From NCBI RefSeq assembly GCF_003265705.1, contig NW_020312867.1, forward strand, positions 1,112,600 through 1,176,599: a DNA stretch of 64,000 nt, written 5' to 3'. The notes under the pieces were generated by a model. It was not told the origin of the DNA, did no database searches, and saw only the letters and a list, made by a program, of their open reading frames with translations. Shown here piece after piece: positions 45,931 to 57,860 of this stretch. Source of the stretch: Callorhinus ursinus (taxonomy: Eukaryota; Chordata; Mammalia; Carnivora; Otariidae). Both the position numbers and the translations under genes were made by a program. The stretch's first letter is position 1. Every line of letters begins with the position of its first letter.

Positions 45931-46129
45931 GTCTACTGTACATCCAAGAACCACACTGTGTTAGAACTTGGCGATGCTCCCTACTATCTGTTGGAGCAAA
46001 AAGAGGTGCTGTTTCTCCAGAAAGCTCTGAAGCAAGATGTTTTCTGTAGAACACCAGTAGCTCCAAGGATGGTCAATAGGTGTTACACGGAGAAAGGGTT
46101 TCATGGTCAAATATGTAATTTTAAAAATT

Positions 46130-46375
46130 CTAATTAGCAACTTTTGTTGAGTACCTACTGACTTCCCAGAGCTAAGCTGTGTGCTTTATCTACACGATCT
46201 CACTCATTGTTACAACAAGCCTATGAGGAAGGTACTGTTAACTGTCATTTTACAGAAGGGTTAACTACAGCTCAGTGAGGTTAAATAATAAGTAACAGGG
46301 CTAGGATTCACATCCACATTGGCCTTGACACTGAAGACCATGTTCTTACTGCCTTAATCTGCCTCTCCAGAAAGT
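46130..46375 (+). mobile_element. MIR
   Basis: GTGTGCTTTATCTACACG, CCTATGAGGAAGGTACTG and CAGCTCAGTGAGGTTAAA. Confidence 0.85.
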
Positions 46376-46524
46376 GCCCGACTGCAGGACTTACTAGAAC
46401 TTCTTCTAGACTAATGTGAGCCTTGGGTTGCCAAGACAGGATCATGGAATGCAGCATTTCCCAAAGTGGTTCCCTCATCTTCATTCTTCACCTTCCAACC
46501 CATCATGCATCCCCCTGGCAGAGC

Positions 46525-46745
46525 ATTCATTCTGAAACTAGGTCTGATCCTGTAGGATTGCCCTGGTAAGGAAGCCTTTAATGCCTCCCTATTGTCTCCA
46601 GAGCCAGGTCTAAACTCCTCAGCCTCACAGTCCAGCCCATCTGGTATCTGGCCTTGACATTTTAGCTTTATCTCTGGCCATCCCAACCTCCCTCCCCATC
46701 CCCAACCCGCTAACACTCCATTTTCCAGCTACACTGAACCAGACT
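46525..46745 (-). mobile_element. L2 fragment
   Basis: AGCCAGGTCTAAACTCCTC, CATCTGGTATCTGGCC and CAACCTCCCTCCCCATC resemble antisense L2. Confidence 0.55.
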
Positions 46746-46774
46746 GATGGTTTCACACCTCTGCAATGGTATCC

Positions 46775-46985
46775 CCCATATGCTGAGACTCTGCTATGTG
46801 CCAGCTACCACACACAAATTAACTTTAATCCCCACAATCAGCCTTTAAAAACAGATAGGATTATTCCTAATCGGCAGATTAGGACATGGAGGCTCATCTT
46901 GACATGCCCAAAGTCACAACTAGAAACCAGGATTGGGAGACACAGACTTAGATTTCTCTGCTACGAAGCCCACACAATTTTCACA
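46775..46985 (+). mobile_element. MIR
   Basis: CTCTGCTATGTGCCAGC, ATCGGCAGATTAGGAC and CCAAAGTCACAACTAG. Confidence 0.75.
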
Positions 46986-47109
46986 ACACCACATACCCCA
47001 CTCTCCACACCTTCATTCATTCCGTTCCATGGGATGGCAATGCCCTTCTTTCCCTTTACCCGGCAAACTCCTCGTTCTTTGAGAGCTGGTACAAATGCTG
47101 GGATGATGG

Positions 47110-48790
47110 TATCTGTCATCCCTTAAGTGCTTTCCAGGCACGGTGCTCAACATTCGCCTTGTCTCACTTACACAGTATTGTCTCAATGCTCCTTTTCTTC
47201 CCTCCGGGTTGTTCTTTATCTGCCCTGTGCCAAATGGGTTTGTTTCTCCTCCTCTCGGGTTCTAGGGCACATGACCACATCTCTCCTGCGGCGCTCTGAA
47301 CTTTGTAGTAATTGTTAGTTTCAGATCTGCCTCTTCCCTTGGACCAGATGCTCTCGAAAGGCAAGGGATATATATCATCCACCTTTACATCCCACCACAC
47401 AGCCACCCCAGCACATAGTAGGTATTCCGTGGGAGACGGTAGACAGTAGGGCAGGAGACCCAGAGACTGAAAATTCGCTGAGATTATTCCATCCTTGGGT
47501 CATAAGGAGTGATCCTGGCTTGGAACCAGCGCTGGAGAATCAAACCAGACAAAACAGATCTGGCTGATGGGGGATGTAGGGGCATACTGAGGGCCCGACC
47601 CAGGACACACCTCCCAGGCCCCTGCCTTGCCTTCCAGGGGGGGGGGGGGGGGTGCAGTTGGGGAGCAGCATAGGATTGTCCCTGGCTTCATGGTCTCTTT
47701 TCGACTCTGCATGCCGTCCAACGGGCTCTGTGTGCCCCCGCTTAGGTGATCTGTTGTAAAATGATGCTTATGTTCATCCCAAAGCGCAGTTTCAGATCTT
47801 CTCAACTGTTCCCTGCTTTGTATTGTTCTTAAGCCGTCCCAAGAGAATGAAGAGATATCGCGACAGTGACCCAAAGAAAATGTACAGCTAAGGTGTGGCT
47901 CTCCACAGGTGGGTAGATTAGGGGATCATACCCCTTTCTAATTGGTTCTCTTCGAGTAGGAGTCCCCTTTACGAGGCAGAGACATCTTTGATGTCCTCTC
48001 TTTCACGGAACACCCATTCTGTGCATCTGCCCTACAGCGGGCACCGTCCAGAGCTCGCCTCCTTGTACCTCCTGGGGGAACAGCCTACTCCTGCCACAAA
48101 ACGCCAGCCTCTGTGAGCCCCAGGGTTGTGGGTGTTCAAATCCAGCTTCCTGCTCCTTTGCTCTCACTGTTTCTGCACTAATGTACACACTGGCCCGGGT
48201 GTGAGTAATGGGTGATGAGCGCTACAAACTTAGCTGGGTTTCTGCACCACCTTCCTTGGACTGATGGGTTTCTATTACTAAAGCCAGAAACCACCAAAGT
48301 GACTCTCTGAAAAATCACCTAGTCCCCCCCACCACCTCCCCGCCCCACTTCCTAACTGCCCACCTCTTCTGCTCTCCCCACTAGGGGTAAGCTGCAGGAT
48401 TCTTCTGCTTCTAACCAAGTCATTTTTTTTCTGAGGATTTCAAGTACCCTCTCTTCCCCCAGGACATAGTGTATTTTACAAATTCATTTGTGTATTCATG
48501 AAGATAGAGTTTCTCGAGCAAGAGTTAGCTTAGCTTATGCATTCCTCTGGCACACTTGAACTGCACTGTTTTGTTTTGATTTGATTTTTCCACGTGTCTG
48601 CTTCCTCCAGGAGACAGGGATCAACTTGAGGGCAGAAACCAGCTTCATTTAATTTTATATCTCTAATTCCAATCATAAGGCCAGGTAAAATGTAGTTCTT
48701 GAATATTTAACAATCCTTATGTAGGCACTGTCTAAAAGGTTATAAAATCTGTATTAATGTGGCACCAGACTCAGAAACATTCTCTCCAGT
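47110..48790. other. Unique intronic sequence with minor L2-like traces
   Basis: No gene. Short L2-like blocks lie near 47395-47430 and 48600-48700; the G16 run is at 47637. Confidence 0.4.
47637..47652 (+). repeat. G16 homopolymer
   Basis: Sixteen consecutive G after CTTCCA. Length is likely unreliable in short-read assemblies. Confidence 0.9.
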
Positions 48791-48799
48791 TATTCCTAT

Positions 48800-49440
48800 C
48801 AGACCAGCAAAAATCAAAGTGGCTTACCACACAGTCTTGGAGAAGGGGATGGGGAAAGAGGCATTCGCACACACTGCTGAGGGAATAGAAAGCAGCCTGG
48901 ACTCTTGGGAGGACAATCTGACAATGCCCATCACAGTTCAAACCGCAGGGAAATTTCCACAGGGATAACCTCGGGCCAGTGGACAAAGAGATACTCCGCA
49001 CCAGAGGGATAGTGCAGCACCATAGTTGTAGTAGGAAAAAACTGGAAACAATCTTAACTGTCACAAGGAACTAGAAAATCCATTATAACACGTGTTTATT
49101 ACTGCAATACAGCACAGCCCTGAAGACCGAGCTATGTATCTCTACATGTTGACATGCACTCCGAGCGGAGAAAGGAAGTTTCACAAGAGTGCTGCAGAGG
49201 TGTGTTAAAGAGAAAAAAGGGTAGACACATAAATGAATATGGGTTTGTATGTATATAAGAAATTTATGGAAAGATTAAAAAATAAAATCCAGGGATTCCT
49301 TCTGGGGAAAAGCAATGAGTGGCTGGGGATGAGGGCTGGGGACATTTTACTTTCTGTTTTCCACATTTCTGTACTGTTTGGATGCTAATAATGATTTTGT
49401 ATTCTCTTTATAATTAAAAAGCATAAAATAGAGCAATAAG
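48800..49440 (+). mobile_element. Old L1 3' end
   Basis: AGGACAATCTGACAATGCCC, AGTAGGAAAAAACTGGAAAC and a 3'-UTR-like end (TTTATAATTAAAAAGC) fit an old L1. Confidence 0.65.
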
Positions 49441-49964
49441 AAAACAAAAGCTTGGCTTTATATGTGAAAGGAGAAAACTAATGAAATTTGGGGGAAAATC
49501 TTCCCTATTTCTTTATAAGGCAATAGGCAATGTCTGTAAGGCAACATTGGCTCTCTGTCCAGTTCATGGGGGAGCCAATGATGTCTACAGAGTTCCAGAA
49601 AGGAGCCTGGACACAGGACCAGTCACCGAGAAGGGCCAAGAGCCCTGAAGAAAATAAGTGTGAGCATGCGTGCCTTTTACTTGCTCTGGGAGGAGAGGAA
49701 ATAAGGCCAGTTCTGACTGAGACTCTGAGTCAGTCTGGGAGCCAAGAAATTCTGAGAACTCACCAGGCTGGCATGGACATGGGGCCTCCAACCAGGGCCA
49801 AGAAGCAAAGGAAGGGATGCCTCGGTAAGTCATAGACAGAAGTAAGTAACCTGGGTGAGCAAAGCAACCCCCGCTCACCCTCCAGGGACATATATGACAC
49901 AGGGCTCTGCACACCTATCCCTCCGCTCTGAAGCCGTCTACACCCCGTCTACACGGGCCGATAC

Positions 49965-50160
49965 TAATGTAGTAAGCATTGCTGATATGTATCGAGTGCA
50001 TCCTGTGTGTGGAGCTAGATGGTTAATCACATCATCTCATGCTATTATTATTCTTATTCTACACGTAGGGCATTGAGGCTCAGTGAGGTGAACGAGTAAC
50101 TTGCTCAAGATTACAGGAAGTGGTAGACATGGGGATCAAACCCAGGTCTGACTCCAGGAG
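49965..50160 (+). mobile_element. MIR
   Basis: GATATGTATCGAGTGCATCC, ATTGAGGCTCAGTGAGG and ACTTGCTCAAGATTACAGG. Confidence 0.8.
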
Positions 50161-50289
50161 CAGCCAAGGTCCCTGAGAGCCTTTCCCCCATCTGGGAAAG
50201 AAATCGAAAAAGGCACTCCCTCAGAGTTGGGACAGCCCCACAAAACACAACAGCATTTTTGCCCAAAGGAAAGCCAGAGAATGTAATGA

Positions 50290-50495
50290 TTTAAGTGTAA
50301 GGACCTTGAAGCCAGATGTCCTGTATTCGAATCCTGACTCCTGTACTTAATGGCTGTGTGACCTGGGGCAAGTCACTGAACCTCTCTGTGCCGCAATCAG
50401 GGTAGTGGTAATGCCACCTCTTCGGTTTGCCAGGAAGACTAAAAGGGTTCAATAGACAGTGCTTGGCTCACAATCAGTACCAAATGTTGATGATT
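50290..50495 (-). mobile_element. MIR
   Basis: GGCTGTGTGACCTGGGGC, AAGTCACTGAACCTCTCTG and AATAGACAGTGCTTGGC. Confidence 0.88.
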
Positions 50496-50689
50496 ATTAT
50501 CACTATTTAAAAAAAGGTGCCCTTCCTTCCAGACAGATGCAACCCGGCAGGGTGCAGAGCTTGGCAAGCAGAGCAGGCTAGGTTTGGGCCCCTCCCTCCG
50601 CCAGGTGCCGTGGAGCAGTACACAACTTTACAACCTTCCACACCGCGCCTGCTGAGCAATGCACTTGCCCACGTTGTCGCCGCTGCTTC

Positions 50690-50845
50690 CTGCTGGCATC
50701 CCCTCCGCCAGCCTAGCCGAGAATCAGAAGCACCTGACCCACTTTTTAAAAATACAGATTCCCAGGGCCCGGCTGGTTGGGATACAGCTGGGTTGGGCGA
50801 GGGCCCGGGAATCTGTACGTTTAACAAGCCCCAGGTGATCAGATG
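50690..50845. mobile_element. MER5-type hAT relic
   Basis: GAATCAGAAGCACCTG near one end and AAGCCCCAGGTGATCAG near the other, with an AAATACAGATTCCCAGGG block, fit MER5/MER58-type elements. Confidence 0.65.
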
Positions 50846-51107
50846 ACCCAGGAACAGGGTGTCCCTGGACGCACATTGCTGGAAGCCCTAGTCACACCTG
50901 TTCCTGCTCTTGGGAGCGAGCAGCCTCGCTTCCATGTTCGCTCCCAGACCCCGGCACACAGAGAAGGGAAGCAATAAACATGCGCGTCGCGAGCCTGCTA
51001 GCCCAGCAGATGGCCGGGCCAACGGGCGTAGCGGGCGGAGCGCGCTTGTGTTTGTGTGGCTCCCACCAGGGACCCCTCACCTGCAGACGTGGGGTTCCCC
51101 AGACCCT

Positions 51108-51235
51108 TGCTCCTCGAAGTGCAGTTCACAAGCCAGCGGACTGGCTCCCCCTTGGGAGCTTGTTAGAAATGCAGACTCGCAAGACTCAGACCTACTGAAG
51201 GAGATTCCGCATTTTACAGGAACCCCAAGATGGTT
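51108..51235. mobile_element. MER5/MER58-type hAT relic
   Basis: GGGAGCTTGTTAGAAATGCAG and CAGACCTACTGAAGGAG are typical MER58-like text. Confidence 0.65.
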
Positions 51236-52109
51236 CGTGAGCATGTTTGAGGCATATGTCCAAGATCCCTCCCCGTATCTGCATAAGTTCTAACTGATGT
51301 GCTCCTCTAACCTGTCCAAGCACCCTTTGGGGCCAATGTTCTCCTTCAAACCCTCAGAGAGCTCCAGAAACACAGGCTCTCATAGCCCAGATCCATGCTC
51401 AGCAGCCAGCTGGGGCCCACGGTGAACCTCTGCTTAAACAAGTTACCTATTTCCGAGTCCCCGTTAAAATAAACCTTCCCAGGAAATTGAAAAAGAGACA
51501 ACAGCTCCAGCCTCTATAATTCTGGGGCATGAAACATTCCCTTCTTTTGTACAGAGTTGTGACCCCTGCTTCCCTGGCCAAAGCCATCCAAAGACATCAA
51601 ATGGCCCAAAGAAAACAAGCCACGTCTTCCTGTTGGCCAGGCTTCAAGTTATTGGGCAGATTTCACACTGGAACTTGACCTCATTAATCCAAGGCCGATC
51701 ACGTTGCTGTAAATGTCAGTGGGAAAACAGCCATTCAGTGGGTTTCCTTCATTCCACCAGAAAGGGAAAAACAGGAAGGTAACAGCAGCTGTGCCCCAGC
51801 TTGGCAAATCCCAAGGGCCCGGGCGACAGGACACTCCTTGTCAGCACCGACGTCCCCATGCCCTAGCCTGCTTGTCCAGATAAATGTGGGTCCCATACCC
51901 ACATGACCAGAATGCACTGGTGAATGCAGCAATGATCATTTGGGCTCCCCAGCACCTGCTTGGGAAGGAAAATAGCTTGGTCGGAATATCTTTGGCCTGA
52001 ATTACCAATTGGCCGTTTACCATTCAGGTTCATCTAAATCTCTTCTGCCCATTCAAAATGTCCTACAAGCCAAACCTCCGGGACTCCAGAGGACACAAGG
52101 CCTTCCAAG

Positions 52110-52500
52110 TCCTCATTCATCCCTTTAATGCATATCGATTGTCTCCCGTGTACCGGGCTTCATGCTGGGCAACTGGGGACACAGAGCTGAATGAATTAGA
52201 CACAGTCACTGACCTCATGGGGCTCATAGTCCTATGCAACTTTTCTCGGCCTCGGCACTATTGGTATTTGGGATCGGGCAGTCCTTTGCGGTGAGGGGTC
52301 ATCCTGTGCAATGTAAGACATTGAGCAGCATCCCTGCCTGGTCTGTACCCACCAGTCCTCCCCGCTTTTACCTCCCCAGTTGTGACAACCAAAAATGTCT
52401 CCAGACATTCCCAAAGGACTCCTGGGGCCCAAACTGCTCCCAGATGTGAACCACTGGTCTAGTGGATGAGACAGACTAAAAGAGTAATGGCCACAAATAA
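52110..52500 (+). mobile_element. L2 split by MER20
   Basis: TGCTGGGCAACTGGGGACAC then TCACTGACCTCATGGGGC is L2 3' text. After the MER20 it continues with GTGGATGAGACAGAC. Confidence 0.65.
52237..52451 (-). mobile_element. MER20 hAT element inside an L2
   Basis: Contains CCCAGTTGTGACAACC then AAAATGTCTCCAGACATTCC and ends GTGAACCACTG, as in MER20 in reverse. L2-like sequence lies on both sides. Flanking 8-mers GTCCTATG and GTCTAGTG may be a decayed target duplication. Confidence 0.85.
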
Positions 52501-52589
52501 CCAGATCATCACAATTACGATAAGTATCATGGAGGTCAATGTTGTGGATATTACACCAACGATATTATCTACGACATGGAAGCCAGATA

Positions 52590-52760
52590 TTCTTTGTATG
52601 GTTACAAATCTTCATGACAATGCTGAATAGCATATATATGTAAGGTATATATGATCTGTATTTGCAGATGAAGAAATTAAGGCTCAAGAAAGTGAAGAAA
52701 TCACCCAAGGTCCCAAAGCCAGTGGAAGGCAGAACTGGGATTTGAACCTAAAGTCTGCCT
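52590..52760 (+). mobile_element. MIR
   Basis: TTTGCAGATGAAGAAATTAAGG and ATCACCCAAGGTCCC, then ACTGGGATTTGAACC. Confidence 0.8.
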
Positions 52761-53224
52761 CAGAAAAGGAAAAGGAAATTTGAGCCATTGCCTTCTGAAA
52801 ACAGGTAGGGTCACGTGATGCTCTGACTAGCCATCCTAAAAGACTCATTCCTTCCTGGGGGTCACGGTGGAACTCAACCACCACCTGGCACATCAATCAA
52901 GTTGCAAACCGCCTGCCTCAAGGCACGTTTGGGGGACCCTGCGGGGCCGAGAAATGCCGCCTGAACTCTGAGACATGCAGGAACACCTCCTCCCCTTTGC
53001 CACGTGCCTGCACCCAGGGCCTCCCCAAAAATCAGGGCAGAGAGAGAATGGGGCAGTGTCCAGTTACCTAGAGCACACCCCACTGTGACCCATCTCCAAG
53101 GTGCCTACTGCCCAGCATCCAACGGTAGATAGTGAAAGAAGTCAGACGTTCTGCAGTCAGCTTTAGATATTTAGAAGGAGCATGAATGAAATGGTACAGG
53201 GACAGCACAGAGCAGCTTCGGAGA

Positions 53225-53425
53225 CCCCCACACATGAATTCCTGCCACTTAGGAGCTACACACCCTTTAGCAAATCGCCTCACCCTCGGTGCCTCAGTGT
53301 CCCCTTCTGTGCAACGGGGATAAATGCATCCGCTTCAGTAAGTCACTACGAGGATTCCATGGCAATGCAAGCAAAGACCTTGGATGGTGACCAGCATCCA
53401 GGAAAGCACTTGGTACAATATTATA
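53225..53425 (-). mobile_element. MIR
   Basis: GTGCCTCAGTGTCCCC then TTCTGTGCAACGGGG, and CTACGAGGATTCCATGG. Confidence 0.7.
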
Positions 53426-54549
53426 ATCAATAAGGAGCCAAATCACGACACTTCTTCCACCCACATCCCCTTCCTTCAGATAAGAAACCGAGTCCCAGGA
53501 AGGGAAAAACAGGTGCAGAAGTAGGAAAAGCATCTCGGGAAGAACGAGGGGATCTCCGTGACTTCCCAGGAGAAGGAAGAAGGAACTGTTACCTATTGGC
53601 AGAGGAGTGCCGGCCAGCCCTCCCGTGCCGAAGTTAATCGCGGACTTCCTCGGGTGTGCAGTCAGACGACCCTCCACGGGCCACAGGATGCCTGCTTCGG
53701 ATCAGCGAGCATTTAATCACTTGGGACCCCTTGGCGGGATGGCCTCTGCCCACCGCCCTGGCCTCGCCTGCCGCCCTGCCTCCGTGACGCCCCATGGCAA
53801 TGGTGCTCCAGCTGCCCCTCCCGCCCACCGCCCTCAGAGACACCCTGCTGCACTTTCGAGCCCCTGTGCATTTGTGCAAGCTGCTCCCTCTGCTCAGCCT
53901 GCCCGCCCCCTGCTACCCGCCACCTGCAAAATTGTCTCTGAAGGCCTCAACTGTGCTCCCACAGCAAAGTTTGCCCACCTGTTACTGGTCATCATAGACT
54001 AGTAATAATAGCAACTAACATGTGCAAAGTTCTGATTAATATCTAAAAGGCCCTGAGCTGAGCATCTGCCCATCACCCCCCAGCAGCAAGGCGGCAGAGT
54101 CAGGAGTGAAACCTGGGTCTGCTGGCCCGGGCTCCTGTCCACCCGCCACCCTACTCTCCACTCCTCTTCTTGTCAGTGAGGCTGTTCTCCCACACTGTCC
54201 TCGATCTCGGTTTCCAGGCCAGCCTCTCCCTCGCAGAGGGGGCCCTGAGCTGCTTGATTCATCTTGAAATCCCGTCCTAAGTACAAGGTCTAGAGTGGGG
54301 TAAACATCTAGTGAATGAATCCACAAATCCTGAGAAACGGCAGCCCGGGGGGGAGAGGCTAACTCGCAGACTTCCTGGGGACAGGCCCAGGCTGGACTCC
54401 AGTTCCCAGGAATCAGGCCTCCCCGGCCGAGAGGCTTCCCCAGTCCTGAGAGGGAGAGGCAGAAGAGGCCTGACACCCCCAGATTGGAGGCGGTAGGACC
54501 TCTGACAGCCCAGGGCAAAGGAGGAAATGGTGGTGCTGGTGACAATAGT

Positions 54550-54765
54550 CATTTCCTGCATTCCTGCCCGCGTTGGGTGCTGTACTAAGCACCTTCTATG
54601 CCTTACGGTCTCACAGAATCCTCACAACCCCACGACGTAGACATTACTATTGCTGCCATTTTACAGATGAGAAGACCAGGACTCAGAGAGGGTAAATAAC
54701 TTACCTAGCATCACAGAGCTTGTAAGGATAGAGCTATCATTTGAACTAGACCTGTCTGGTGGTGC
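54550..54765 (+). mobile_element. MIR
   Basis: TGCTGTACTAAGCACCTTC, GCCATTTTACAGATGAGAAG and TAACTTACCTAGCATCAC, nearly full length. A shorter MIR piece lies at about 54005-54130. Confidence 0.85.
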
Positions 54766-54769
54766 CCTT

Positions 54770-56145
54770 GCTCTTCTTACTTTGTAGCTTTCTGTAGGAG
54801 GCAGGCTTGTTTGTTGGAGCTCTCCTTGAGCCCAGTCTCTAAGATGTGCTCGGGGAAAGAAGGTTGTCCTGGTCTCTGCTGGAAAAATGCCCTGTGGGAC
54901 CCACTATACACCAAATGGTTCAAGTCCTGGGTGCAGGCAGGGTGCAGACTGGGGCAGCTACTTGGGCGAAGGGGGCAAGGTTGGGTGGGGTTCTGGAGGG
55001 TCCAAGCACAGCGCATGAATCCAGGAATGTGCCTTCTGCTAGCTGCAAAACCAGGCTAGCTGCAACCTCTGCTGGCCAGAGAAAGGTCACTCTGGGGATG
55101 GAGCTGGCTTTGAGAAGAACCCGAGGCCCTAGTTTCCAAAGAGTCTAAATGGGCTCTGCAGCAAGGTTCTTGCCTCAGGGGAAGTCCCACCTTCCTGTGT
55201 CAGCACCCTCTTCCCCCATGTCAGTCAGGCTCCCAAACAGACTTAGTGGCTAGATTAGAATTTAACCTTCACTCCAGCACCAAGTACCGACATTGGCCTT
55301 GCCTGCATGTCCTTCCACGCACGCAGAGGAGGTCCAGAGAGCACCAGGACGCAAGGAGCCCCGACACACTAACCAGAGACATGCAGGTGAACGTCCCAGT
55401 GAGAGGAGATCGAGAGACGAGCAGGAAGGATGGGCTGGCCTTCCTGAAGGAGACACTCCAGAGGCTGGGACCAGAAGGGTCAGAAAGGTTTCAGGGTGAG
55501 GGACACTGGTGGGTAGACTCCAGCCGAGGGGAAGGTGCAGAGTTGAATGTCGGAGTAGCCTGGGTGACATCTTGCCTCCAACACCCTGGTGGCAGGCGGG
55601 GGGGAAGGGGTGGGGGCTGGGGGATGTGTGTAGGACTGGCCCTGTGAGCAGGCAGGGAACTGAAAGGACTCCCCAGGGCCCACAAGCCGCCTGCAGGCTG
55701 GAACTTTAGGACCGGAGCTGAGGGAAGAAGATGTGGAAACTCCCCCTGCCCCTGCAGAACCACCCACCAGAACTCTACTTCTGCTCCTGCCTAAAGGAAG
55801 AGACACGCCCCACTCAAAAGCATTATGAAAGTCACCAGTATTTACCTAAGAGCATTCCTCCTGTCCCGCTCCACGGCACCACACACTTCACACGGGGCCC
55901 CTCACCACCCCTGCCCACTGCCTGATTATTAGCCCCATTTCCTAGAGGCAACTGAGGCTCCCAGAGGCCGAGTACCTTGCCCTCCGGGGGAGCGCTAGTC
56001 ACTGGCTGAGCTAAGACGCTTTATTACCAGCCTAGGGGGAGGCCTCCCAGATGGAGGGTTTTTCCCCCTCGGTGTCTCACCAGCCGCAGGAAATGGCAGG
56101 GCACACAGGAAAGTACCACGCGGGTTCAGGTGGCTAACGACAGGC
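54770..56145. other. Unique sequence downstream of the promoter island
   Basis: GC-moderate intron 1 sequence next to the CpG island. A short MIR-like trace lies near 55925-55990. No exon recognised. Confidence 0.4.
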
Positions 56146-56149
56146 CCCT

Positions 56150-57630
56150 TCCCGAGAGAGCCCTGCGGGAAAGGGCGCCTGGTACCTCAGGGCCCTGGGT
56201 CCTCCACAGAGGGCGATTCAGAGGCGGCACCTGGTTCCCGCGGCCGCGGGGAGCTGGTGGGCGCTTCTGACAGCGAGAACAGGGGCCCATTATGTGGAAT
56301 CCAATCACATGGGCGCGCAAGCAGCTCGGCTTTCGGTTCTGAGAAGCGCTTATGCAGCCACCTCTCTCTCCGCTCCCGGGTCCCAGGTTTCTCGCGCGGC
56401 CCTCCCGGGAGCACCGGATTCAAAGCTCGCCTCGGCTCAGTCATCCGCTCGGGGCTGGGAGCTGCATCAGCAGCAGCTCCCGCGAAGCCGGGTCCGGACT
56501 GGGGGAGGTGGTGGAGGAGGGAGGGAGTCTGCCTCAAGGAAGGAGGCGGGAAGCGGGCGCCTCCCCCTCCCTGCTTTCCACTTGGGGAGGTCTGAGCAGC
56601 TCAGCCTGGGCGCTCCTGATGACCTTGGGGAGACCCCTCTGCGCGACCTCCTCGGGGCGCGCTGCACGGGTTCTGCCCATCCCAGGCGCTCGAGGGCGCT
56701 CCTCCGGCCGGAGTCGGGGCGCGGGACTCGGGAGGAGAGGCGCGCTCCTGGCGCGGGGGACCCAGCAGCCCGCGCACGGAGGCCCTTTGGAGAGGCCGGG
56801 CGCACCTCTCACCGGGAAGAAGCGCGCGGGGTCTCCCGGGTCCAGCGGGCGCTGTCAGCTGGAGCCGGCGGCGGGGCTGGTCCGCACGCGGGGGTGCCTG
56901 CCCTGGGGACCTTTCCTGCCGGGGCAGAAGCGCTCCCTGCGGGGTCCTGGCGCCACCACGAGAGGGGGCGGCGCCCCCATGCCGGGCCCTGAGGCTGGAC
57001 GCCCGGGCTGTTTGATGCTGGTTGTGGCTCCCGCTTCCCGGCATTGCGCCCCCGGGCAGAAGCAGCCGAAATCCCACAGGCTGCCCCAAGATCGGGCCAC
57101 GGCGGCCCCAACCAACAGCCTGCCGATGCGCCCCCTACCCTGGCCTCGTCGTCGGCGCGCCAGACCCGGAGAACGCCCCCACTCCAGCCCGACTCCCTGG
57201 CCTGAGCTCGCGGCACCCGCCGTTCCAGTGCCCCCTCCCCCAATTCCCTCCAGCCGCCGGCCCTTGGCCCACGCGCCCACACACCCCCAGCCAGACCTTC
57301 GGCGGCTGGGACCACCTCCCCGCCGCGATCCTCATCCCCGCCGGGTCCAGCAGGGAGGGGCGGTGCCGCCGGGGAACTCACCCGCTCTCCCTCGCGCGGC
57401 CCCGAGCGGCTCCGGCCCTGGCTCCGTCAGTCAGTCCCCGAGCCGCAGCTGCCCGTGCAGCGACAGAAGCGGGCTGAGCCGGGCCGCCAGCCTCCGCACC
57501 GCCCCTCGGCTCCTCCCCGTAGGCGGGGCCTGAGCTCGCGGGAAGTGGGTGGGCACGGTCACCCGGCTCCTCTGCCTGGCGAGGGAGCTCGCCCAAGGGT
57601 GCCGGCGCCCTAGGGCGGTGCGGTCCCCTC
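56150..57630. promoter_or_regulatory. CpG island, likely PPP1R16B promoter
   Basis: About 1.5 kb of dense CpG, with NotI/SacII-type sites such as GCGGCCGCGG near 56240 and many CGCG runs. GC boxes are seen at about 57499-57506 (CCGCCCC) and 57522-57529 (GGCGGGGC). No TATA box was found. Its place upstream of the minus-strand gene makes it the natural promoter of PPP1R16B. Most of the island lies downstream of the predicted donor, in intron 1. Confidence 0.8.
57382..57495 (-). other. PPP1R16B: Candidate non-coding exon 1 of PPP1R16B
   Basis: On the minus strand a GC-rich stretch ends at a perfect donor, GAGCGG|GTGAGTTCC, with the last exon base at 57382. It lies in the CpG island about 25.6 kb upstream of the acceptor at 31749 and on the same strand. 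No ATG is needed, because the coding start is in the next exon. The 5' end is uncertain; I place it just downstream of two GC boxes near 57500-57529. Exon identity is inferred from position, island and donor. Confidence 0.55.
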
Positions 57631-57754
57631 CTTTGAGCAGTGGGAAATCGAAGGCGATGGGACATGGCCAGTCTTCCCGATGGTCCTCCCCCCTCCTCAC
57701 GCCCCCTTCTCACTACCACCAAACGCGGAAAGGGAGAAGCCCACGACTGTATTC

Positions 57755-57860
57755 TTGCTCCCATTCAACGGAAGGGCGTCAGGAAGCCCAGAGGGGAGCA
57801 GTAACCTGCCCGAGGTCACCCAGAATTAGTACCAATGCCAGAAAGTCAGGTCTCCTACCT
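57755..57860 (+). mobile_element. MIR fragment upstream of the promoter
   Basis: AACCTGCCCGAGGTCACCC is MIR-type text, about 150 bp beyond the CpG island. Confidence 0.5.

Larger units (their letters stand above)
31750..57381 (-). other. PPP1R16B: PPP1R16B intron 1 (predicted)
   Basis: Bounded by the predicted GTGAGT donor at 57381 and the CACAG acceptor ending at 31750. It contains only repeats and unique non-coding DNA. No other conserved exon was recognised on either strand. Confidence 0.5.

Noticed and set aside
54036..54545. 169-codon minus-strand frame
   Set aside because: Low-complexity Pro/Ser/Gly translation of GC-rich intron with a MIR fragment at one end; no domain or splice support.
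56809..57381. 190-codon minus-strand frame in the promoter island
   Set aside because: Same cause: CpG-island composition. It lies in predicted intron 1, directly downstream of the candidate exon 1 donor.
56352..57533. 393-codon open frame on the plus strand across the CpG island
   Set aside because: GC-rich sequence has few stop codons, and all frames on both strands are long here. The predicted protein is low-complexity (Pro, Arg, Ala, Gly) with no recognisable domain.
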